Source of the DNA: Longimicrobium sp.
Lineage (GTDB): Bacteria > Gemmatimonadota > Gemmatimonadetes > Longimicrobiales > Longimicrobiaceae
DNA length: 34,935 nucleotides
Direction: 5' to 3'
NCBI GenBank assembly: GCA_036387335.1
Contig: DASVTZ010000138.1
Span: 1 to 34,935 of the forward strand
Part shown: positions 9,006 to 13,992 of the stretch, piece by piece
How the letters are laid out: every line of letters begins with the position of its first letter
Numbering within the stretch: the stretch's first letter is position 1
Made by a program: the position numbers and the translations under genes
The notes under the pieces: generated by a model
What the model was told of the DNA's origin: nothing
Databases searched by the model: none
Seen by the model: the letters and a program-made list of their open reading frames with translations, nothing else

Positions 9006-10832
9006 ATGAGCGTAAACACCCTCGACGGCGCCGGACTGCGCGGCGCACTGATCCAGGCCAACGAGTACGTCCAGCGCCACCGGGCGGACCTGAACCGCAT
9101 CAACGTCTTTCCCGTGCCGGACGGCGATACGGGCACCAACCTGGCGCTCACCGTGGCCGCCGTGGCGGACCGGCTGCGCGCCAGCCGCGAAGTGGCCGTG
9201 GGCGCCGTGGCGCGCGAGGCGGCCGAGGCGGGGATCATGGGCGCGCGCGGCAACTGCGGGATGATCCTCTCCCACTTCCTGCTGGGGTTCAGCGAGTCGG
9301 TGGGGAACCGTGCATCGCTCTCGGTGGCCGAGTTCGGCGAGTCGCTGCGCAGCGCCACGGAGCACGTCTACCGCGCGCTGGAAAAGCCCGTCGAGGGCAC
9401 CATCATCACCATCATGAGCGCCATCGCGGACGAGTCGCGCCGCTGGGGCCACACGGACTTCGTGGTGCTCTTCGAACGGCTGCTGGTGCGCGCCCGCGAG
9501 GCCCTTGCCAGCACTCCGGACCTGCTGCCCGTGCTCAAGAAGGCGGGGGTGGTGGACGCGGGCGCCAAGGGCTTCGTGCACCTGCTGGAAGGGATCTCGT
9601 CGTTCCTGGCCGGCGACCCGCTCGCCCCGCTGGACGAGATCCCGGAGTACGACGCCGAGCCCACCTTTGCCGCCGGCGCCGCGGAGTACCCCACGGAGAG
9701 CGAGCGCTTCCGCTTCTGCACCGAGGCGCTGGTGCGCGGCCCCTCCATCCCCACGCAGGAAGTGGTGAAGGCCGTGCTGCGCGACCGCGGCGACTCGCTC
9801 GTTGTCATCCGCTCCGAGAACCTCCTCAAGATCCACGTCCACACGGACGAGCCGGAGGAGGTCTTCGCGTACCTGCGCACGCTGGGCGAGCTGGCCACGC
9901 ACAAGGCGGAGGACATGCAGGCGCAGCACGCCGTGGCCGAGCGCGCCGCCGCGGGGGGGCACATGACGCTGGCGCGCCGCCCCATCTCCATCGTGGCCGA
10001 CACCGCCTGCGACCTGCCGGACGAGGTGGTGCGGGCGCACGGCATCCACCTGGTGCCGCTGAACCTGATCTTCGACACCAAGGCGTACCGCGACCGCTTC
10101 GACATCTCGCCCGAGGAGTTCGCCATCCGCCTCAAGGACGGCGCGCACCCCAGCACCTCGCAGCCGGCGCCCGCCGCCTTCATGGAGGGCTTCCGCCGCG
10201 CGGGCGAGGAGGGCGAAGAGGTCGTCGCCGTCCTCCTCTCCTCCGCCCTCTCCGGCACCTACGCCTCCGCCCAGGCCGCCGTCAAGCAGCGCGCCGACGG
10301 CGACACCCCCGTGCACCTGGTGGACTCGCTGGGCGGCTCGCTCCTGCAGGGCCTCCTCGCCCTCAAGGCGAGCGAGCTGGGCGAGCAGGGGTGGAGCGCG
10401 GACCGCATCGTGGCCGAGCTGGCGCGCATCCGCTCCCGGAGCGGCTTCTTCATCGTCCTGGACACCTTCGAGCGCGCCCTGGCCTCGGGGCGCGTGGGCC
10501 GCGGGCGCGCCTGGCTCGGCAGCCTGCTGGACATCAAGCCCGTCCTGGACGTGGACGCCACGGGAAAGCTGGTGCCGATCGACCGCGTGCGCGGCCGCAA
10601 CGCCATGATCCCCAAGATGATGGAGGTGCTGGAGAAGAAGGTCCCCGTGGGCACGGGGAAGGTGCGCTTCGGGGTGATGCACGTGGCCTGTCCCGAGATC
10701 CTGGGCGAAGTGGTCCCCGAGATCCGCAAGCGCTACGGCAGCGTGGAGGTCCTGACCGCCCCCGGCACCCCCATCATCGCCACCCACGCCGGCGAAGGCG
10801 CCTGGGGGATCGCGTATCTGGTGGAGGGGTAG
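9006..10832 (+). CDS. DAK2-DegV fusion protein (fatty acid kinase type)
   Basis: The 608-residue product joins two domains that are usually separate proteins. Residues 1 to about 200 are a DAK2/DhaL-like nucleotide-binding domain with NVFPVPDGDTGTNL (33-46) holding the metal-binding aspartates, and GARGNCGMILS and GAKGF further on. A linker resembling the FakA middle region follows. Residues about 326-605 are a DegV/FakB-like fatty-acid-binding domain: SIVADTACDLP, STSQPAPAAF, SSALSGTYASAQ and THAGEGAWGIAYLVEG. In Firmicutes FakA phosphorylates a fatty acid presented by FakB, and the acyl phosphate feeds phospholipid synthesis. The fusion would carry kinase and carrier on one chain. There is no clear Shine-Dalgarno; the start is chosen because the family homology begins there. 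Confidence 0.9.
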   Translation: MSVNTLDGAGLRGALIQANEYVQRHRADLNRINVFPVPDGDTGTNLALTVAAVADRLRASREVAVGAVAREAAEAGIMGARGNCGMILSHFLLGFSESVGNRASLSVAEFGESLRSATEHVYRALEKPVEGTIITIMSAIADESRRWGHTDFVVLFERLLVRAREALASTPDLLPVLKKAGVVDAGAKGFVHLLEGISSFLAGDPLAPLDEIPEYDAEPTFAAGAAEYPTESERFRFCTEALVRGPSIPTQEVVKAVLRDRGDSLVVIRSENLLKIHVHTDEPEEVFAYLRTLGELATHKAEDMQAQHAVAERAAAGGHMTLARRPISIVADTACDLPDEVVRAHGIHLVPLNLIFDTKAYRDRFDISPEEFAIRLKDGAHPSTSQPAPAAFMEGFRRAGEEGEEVVAVLLSSALSGTYASAQAAVKQRADGDTPVHLVDSLGGSLLQGLLALKASELGEQGWSADRIVAELARIRSRSGFFIVLDTFERALASGRVGRGRAWLGSLLDIKPVLDVDATGKLVPIDRVRGRNAMIPKMMEVLEKKVPVGTGKVRFGVMHVACPEILGEVVPEIRKRYGSVEVLTAPGTPIIATHAGEGAWGIAYLVEG

Positions 10833-10849
10833 GCCCGCGGGCCCCCTCC

Positions 10850-11085
10850 CCCGCTCGTGAACTCGCGGCCCCTCCCCCAAAACTGCCTGGGGGAGGGGCA
10901 TTCGCATGGATCCTCGCCCGGTGCGTGATTCAGTGCCGCACCGGCGCCCGCTCGGCGCACCGATCTGGTAGGGGCGGACCTGCGTGTCCGCCCACCCTCG
11001 CCCCCGCCCCGACCCCCGCCCCGCACACCGATCTTTGTAGGGGCGGCCCCGCGTGGCCGCCCGTGCCCCGCCGCGCGCGGCACCC
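10850..11085. repeat. Convergent intergenic palindrome block 2
   Basis: The gap 10833-11187 separates two convergent genes and contains no gene. It begins with an 11-bp stem (10869-10879 with 10888-10898) closely resembling the hairpin at 1838-1864, including flanking CCCCTCCCC-rich sequence. It continues with the GTAGGGGCGGACCTGCGTGT module (about 10969-10995) and the GTAGGGGCGGCCCCGCGTGG module (about 11037-11070). These are reverse-oriented versions of the modules in block 1 and same-orientation versions of those in block 3. Confidence 0.8.
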
Positions 11086-11187
11086 GCCTTACGCGCGCCA
11101 TGCCTCCGCGCCCACCAAACGCAATCGGGCGACTCCCACCCGGAGAGCCGCCCGCCTGCTTCTGTCGAACCCGCAAACCCTACCGGC

Positions 11188-12840
11188 TCAGAACTCCGGC
11201 CCCTCGAACGTCGTCTCCACGCCGGTGGTGCTGCCGGCCTGGCCGCCGAGGATCACGGCGCCGCGCTGGTCCGCGCCGCCGATGGCCCCCAGGGCCCACA
11301 GGGCGGTGTCGCGGACGCGCGGGTCCTCGTCGGCGAGGGACACGCGCAACGCTTCGGCGGCGCGGTCGGCGGCGGCGTCGCCCAGGCGCGACGGGCGGCG
11401 AGGCGCCTCGGCCAGGGTGGCCACCGGCTCCGCGTCGGGCGCGGTATGGCCGCCGGCCAGCTCACCCAGCATGCGCGCCGCCAGCGTGCGCACCTCCGAG
11501 TCGCGGTCGCGAAGGGAGCGCACCAGCGGCGTCACCACCGCGTCGTCCTGGAGCTTGCCGAGGGCGCGGATGGCGGTGCGGCGGACGTCCGCCTCCGGGT
11601 CAGTGGAGGCGCGGATCAGCGCGGCCAGCGCGCGTGCCGGCGCGTTGCGGTGCGCCGGCTGCCGTGCCGCTTCGAGGCCGGGGTCAGGCGCCGGCGCGGG
11701 CGCGGCGGCGAGCGTCGCGGGTGCCGGAGCGCGCTTGGGCGCGGGGGCCGGGCTCATCCGCACCTCGATGTGCATCCCGTCCAGCTCCACGTGCTTGACC
11801 GGCCCGCTCAGCGCCGGCGCCGAGGCGATGAAGGCAGGGGCGCGCTCCCGCTCGGACGGCCCCACCACCGCGAGCGGCAGGAGCGCGGCCAGCACCGCGG
11901 CCGACACCGCCATCCCCGCGCCGTGCGGCACGGCGCGCCGGTCGCGGCCTGCATCGAGCACGGCCAGGACGCGCGCCTGCAGCTGTCCGCCGCGCGCCAT
12001 CGCCATGGCGGGCGCGGCGGGGCGGGGGACGCGAAAGGTGCGCGCCACCTCCACCAGGTGACCGGCGTAGTCCGCGGCGCGGGCGCCGGCGGCCAGCACG
12101 CGGTCGTCGCACGCTTCCTCGCGCTCCACGCGCATGCGGCGGGCGGCCCACCACGCGCCGGGGTGGAACCAGTACACGGCGCAGCACAGCGTCGCCAGCA
12201 TCTGCGTGAGGCAGTCGCGACGCGCCACGTGCGCAAGCTCGTGCAGCAGCACCACGCGCCGTCGCTCGGGCGCCCACTCGTCCGCCGCCGCGGGAAGGAG
12301 GATGGTGGGGCGGAAGACCCCCCAGGTGACCGGCATCGCGGCGCCCTCACCGCGCACCAGCCGCACGCTCCCGCGCACCCCCACCGACTCGCCCAGCATC
12401 CGCACCGTGTCCGTCCAGCGCAGGTCGTTCATGGGCACGGCGCCGCGCCCCATCCGCCGGACCACGCGCCACCCGAACGCCATCCGCGCCAGCACCGCCG
12501 CCGCGCCGGCCGCCCACACCAGCGCCAGCAGGTTGCCCGCGGTGAAGAGCTCCGCCGGCGCCGCCGGACCCGCGCCCTCCACCATCCCCCGCACGGCGGG
12601 GAGGGTGACGATGCGCAGGAAGGAGAGCTTCCACGCGGGGAGCGCCAGCGCCAGGAAAGGGAGCACCAGGAGCGCGCCGAGCGCCAGCGTCCAGGCCAGG
12701 TGACGGCGGGCGGCGGAGCCGTGGCGCAGCGCCCGCGCGGCCAGCGCGGCAGCGCAGAGCACCAGGGTGGCCTTCACGAGGAGGAGGGCGAGCGCCCAGG
12801 CCCAGGTGTCGGTGAGGCCGGAGGGAAGGGGGGCGGACAT
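11188..12840 (-). CDS. M56 (BlaR1-type) membrane metallopeptidase with HEAT repeats
   Basis: The 550-residue product has N-terminal membrane segments at about 13-40, 48-70 and 104-125. An M56 zinc peptidase domain follows with HELAH (200-204) and the third ligand in EREEACDDRVLA (probably Glu242). Another membrane segment lies near 285-310. Instead of the penicillin-sensor domain of BlaR1/MecR1, the C-terminus has at least three HEAT-like repeats (about 400-530: PEADVRRTAIRALGKL, DSEVRTLAARMLGEL, DPRVRDTALWALGAIGG). The ATG is 3 bases after the BlaI stop, with AGGAG inside the BlaI end, so the two are translationally coupled. The family cleaves its repressor partner on sensing an envelope signal. 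A HEAT domain suggests sensing through protein binding rather than beta-lactam acylation (inference). Confidence 0.88.
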   Translation of the reverse strand: MSAPLPSGLTDTWAWALALLLVKATLVLCAAALAARALRHGSAARRHLAWTLALGALLVLPFLALALPAWKLSFLRIVTLPAVRGMVEGAGPAAPAELFTAGNLLALVWAAGAAAVLARMAFGWRVVRRMGRGAVPMNDLRWTDTVRMLGESVGVRGSVRLVRGEGAAMPVTWGVFRPTILLPAAADEWAPERRRVVLLHELAHVARRDCLTQMLATLCCAVYWFHPGAWWAARRMRVEREEACDDRVLAAGARAADYAGHLVEVARTFRVPRPAAPAMAMARGGQLQARVLAVLDAGRDRRAVPHGAGMAVSAAVLAALLPLAVVGPSERERAPAFIASAPALSGPVKHVELDGMHIEVRMSPAPAPKRAPAPATLAAAPAPAPDPGLEAARQPAHRNAPARALAALIRASTDPEADVRRTAIRALGKLQDDAVVTPLVRSLRDRDSEVRTLAARMLGELAGGHTAPDAEPVATLAEAPRRPSRLGDAAADRAAEALRVSLADEDPRVRDTALWALGAIGGADQRGAVILGGQAGSTTGVETTFEGPEF

Positions 12841-12843
12841 GGG

Positions 12844-13236
12844 TTATTGCTCCTGTCCCCGGGCCTGCTCGATCAGCCGCGACAGGCGGTCGAGCTCCGG
12901 CTCGGAAAGGGTTCCGTCGTCCAGGTCCAGCAGCGCGGCGACCGCGGCCCCGGTGGAGCCGTGGAAGAAGGTCCTCACCAGGTGCGTGAGCGCGGAGCGC
13001 TGCGCGGTGTCCGCGGGCACGGTGGGGAGGTACACGTAGCGCGGGCCGTCCTGCTCGTGCGTCAGGTGGCCCTTCTCCTCCAGGATGCGCATCAGCGCGC
13101 GCACGGCCGAGTAGCTGGGCGGATCGGGGATGCGCTCCAGCACGTCGCCCACCGCGGCGCGGCCCAGGCGGTACACCACGTCCATGATCTGCCGCTCGCG
13201 GCGGCTCAGGTTCGCAAGCGGGGGAGACTTCGCCAT
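12844..13236 (-). CDS. BlaI/MecI/CopY-family transcriptional repressor
   Basis: The 130-residue product is a winged-helix repressor (LSRRERQIMDVVYRLG, VGDVLERI, SYSAVRALMRILEEKGHL, a typical BlaI DNA-binding domain) with a short C-terminal dimerisation region (ALTHLVRTFFHGSTGAAVAALL). The frame is open to an ATG at 13296, but that codon lies inside the predicted -10 box. I therefore choose the ATG at 13236 (13245 is also possible); neither has a good Shine-Dalgarno. It forms an operon with the M56 peptidase that presumably inactivates it. The inverted repeat at 13272-13287 is its likely autoregulatory operator. Confidence 0.9.
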   Translation of the reverse strand: MAKSPPLANLSRRERQIMDVVYRLGRAAVGDVLERIPDPPSYSAVRALMRILEEKGHLTHEQDGPRYVYLPTVPADTAQRSALTHLVRTFFHGSTGAAVAALLDLDDGTLSEPELDRLSRLIEQARGQEQ

Positions 13237-13271
13237 GATCTGCATTGGAGGGGAAAGCGGTATGTGGGCTC

Positions 13272-13287
13272 TGCTAAAGAAATAGCA
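13272..13287 (-). promoter_or_regulatory. Candidate BlaI-type operator
   Basis: TGCTA-N6-TAGCA is a 16-bp inverted repeat at the predicted transcription start of the blaI-M56 operon. BlaI/MecI operators are dyads of similar size with TACTA/TAGTA-like half sites, so position and form fit autoregulation. Binding is inferred. Confidence 0.5.
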
Positions 13288-13294
13288 CGAGTTC

Positions 13295-13324
13295 ATGGTA
13301 CCCGTGCGCGGGGTGGGGTGTCAA
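13295..13324 (-). promoter_or_regulatory. Predicted sigma70 promoter of the blaI-M56 operon
   Basis: On the reverse strand a perfect TTGACA (13324-13319) is followed after 18 bases by TACCAT (13300-13295), giving a start near 13288. This puts the repeat TGCTA-N6-TAGCA at +1 to +16, where a bound repressor would block transcription. Confidence 0.55.
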
Positions 13325-13373
13325 GGATCATCTTCCCGCTCTTCTTTGTCCAGTCTGCAATAAAGATCCTAAT

Positions 13374-13572
13374 CTCACGCGGAGACGCGGAGGCGCGAAG
13401 GGAACAGCCAAAGCCTCACACAGAGAACACAGAAGGAACAGAAAGCCACAGAAGACAACAACGACACTCCTCGTTCTGTTCTCTTTCTCTGTGTCTCTGT
13501 GTCTCTGTGTCTCTGTGTCTCTGTGTGAGCCCCGCAGTTGCCGTTCTCTGCGTCTCCGCGCCTCCGCGTGAG
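13374..13572. repeat. Long hairpin repeat with GTGTCTCT microsatellite
   Basis: The outer arms CTCACGCGGAGACGCGGAGG (from 13374) and CTCCGCGCCTCCGCGTGAG (to 13572) can pair. The inner arms pair ACAGAGAACACAGAAGG and related sequence with an 8-base tandem repeat (TGTGTCTC, about four units, 13488-13527). It is the same family as 6981-7143. It occupies most of the space between the blaI promoter and the promoter at 13600. Confidence 0.82.
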
Positions 13573-13599
13573 GCCTTTTCTTTTTGCTTTTCGAAGGGG

Positions 13600-13628
13600 T
13601 AGACAGTTACCGTGGAAGGCGTTATCAT
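13600..13628 (+). promoter_or_regulatory. Predicted strong sigma70 promoter
   Basis: TAGACA (13600-13605), a 17-base spacer and TATCAT (13623-13628) match the consensus in 5/6 and 5/6 positions with ideal spacing. Transcription would start near 13635 and run into the structured RNA ending at 13902. Confidence 0.6.
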
Positions 13629-13713
13629 TGGCGCGGTTACGGACCGCGCGCGTCGCGGTCGATCCGGGCCTGGAGAAGGCCCGGCGGGTTCGCGCCCGAT
13701 GTCCAACGTGAAC

Positions 13714-13726
13714 AAAGGAGGTGATC
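13714..13726 (+). promoter_or_regulatory. Extended Shine-Dalgarno, 13-base match to 16S 3' end
   Basis: AAAGGAGGTGATC is complementary over 13 consecutive bases to the usual 16S rRNA 3' end, and AGGAGG lies 7 bases ahead of a TTG. Most genes in this window have weak or no such site, so this one stands out and argues for active initiation at 13729. Confidence 0.65.
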
Positions 13727-13728
13727 TT

Positions 13729-13791
13729 TTGTCCGAGAACAACGCTGCTTTCGATCTGGCACGGGCAAACGACCGCCGCGTGGGCGCTTAA
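13729..13791 (+). CDS. 20-residue peptide (leader peptide or small protein)
   Basis: From TTG at 13729 the frame reads MSENNAAFDLARANDRRVGA (TTG read as Met) and stops with TAA at 13791, inside the loop of the hairpin CGTGGG/CCCACG. An in-frame ATG at 13699 would extend it to 30 residues, but it has no good ribosome binding site and would translate through the perfect one. The peptide is soluble-looking, with no signal or membrane segment and no runs of one amino acid that would indicate classical attenuation. The stop codon within a hairpin suggests that ribosome occupancy could alter the downstream fold (inference). The function is unknown. Confidence 0.5.
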   Translation: MSENNAAFDLARANDRRVGA

Positions 13792-13860
13792 CCCCACGGC
13801 GAGCAGTACCCCGCCAAGGCGGGTGCCGCACGCGGCATCGGCCGGGTCGAGGCAGACCCA

Positions 13861-13902
13861 ACGCGCCGCCGGACCTCATGGTTCGGCGGCGCGTCTTTTA
13901 TT
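13861..13902 (+). terminator. Intrinsic terminator
   Basis: A perfect 11-bp stem (ACGCGCCGCCG 13861-13871 with CGGCGGCGCGT 13884-13894), extended to 14 pairs including one GU, with a 6-base loop. CTTTTATT follows at 13895-13902. It is the clearest rho-independent terminator in the window and closes the short transcript begun at 13600. Confidence 0.85.
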
Positions 13903-13992
13903 GCGCGTTTACCGCGGGGGCCCGCGCGTTGCAGCGCATTCCCGAGAGATCGTTTTGAAGCGTGGTGCGGGACCGCTCCATCCCGCGCACGC

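Larger units (their letters stand above)
13635..13902 (+). ncRNA. Structured short transcript with embedded 20-codon ORF
   Basis: A self-contained transcription unit of about 270 bases between a consensus-like promoter and a strong intrinsic terminator. Predicted hairpins in order: GCGCGGT/ACCGCGC (13631-13649), CCGGGCCT/AGGCCCGG (13664-13684), CGTGGG/CCCACG with CGC/GCG below it (about 13774-13802), CCCGC/GCGGG (about 13809-13823), GCCG/CGGC and GGGTC/GACCC (about 13844-13859). In the single-stranded centre a perfect ribosome binding site leads a 20-codon ORF. It matches no RNA family I know: it lacks tmRNA ends, the SRP loop and the conserved cores of common riboswitches. It could be a small-peptide mRNA or a regulatory RNA, and it ends 90 bases before the PAS-GGDEF-EAL gene. 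Confidence 0.6.

Noticed and set aside
13237-13296. Longer BlaI start at 13296
   Set aside because: The ATG lies inside the predicted -10 box, and the extension would read through the operator.
13488-13527. Short tandem repeat as a CRISPR-like array
   Set aside because: It is an 8-base microsatellite without spacers, lying in one arm of a long hairpin repeat.
13729-13810. tmRNA: the tag-like GCAAACGAC...GCTTAA resembles the tag region of ssrA
   Set aside because: The peptide would end in VGA rather than a degradation tag ending in AA, and no tRNA-like acceptor or T-arm sequence is found on either side.
13756-13860. c-di-GMP riboswitch (GEMM) upstream of the GGDEF-EAL gene, suggested by GGGCAAAC
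   Set aside because: The second conserved segment (GACGCAAAGC type) is missing and the hairpin arrangement does not match. A strong terminator also separates it from the gene.
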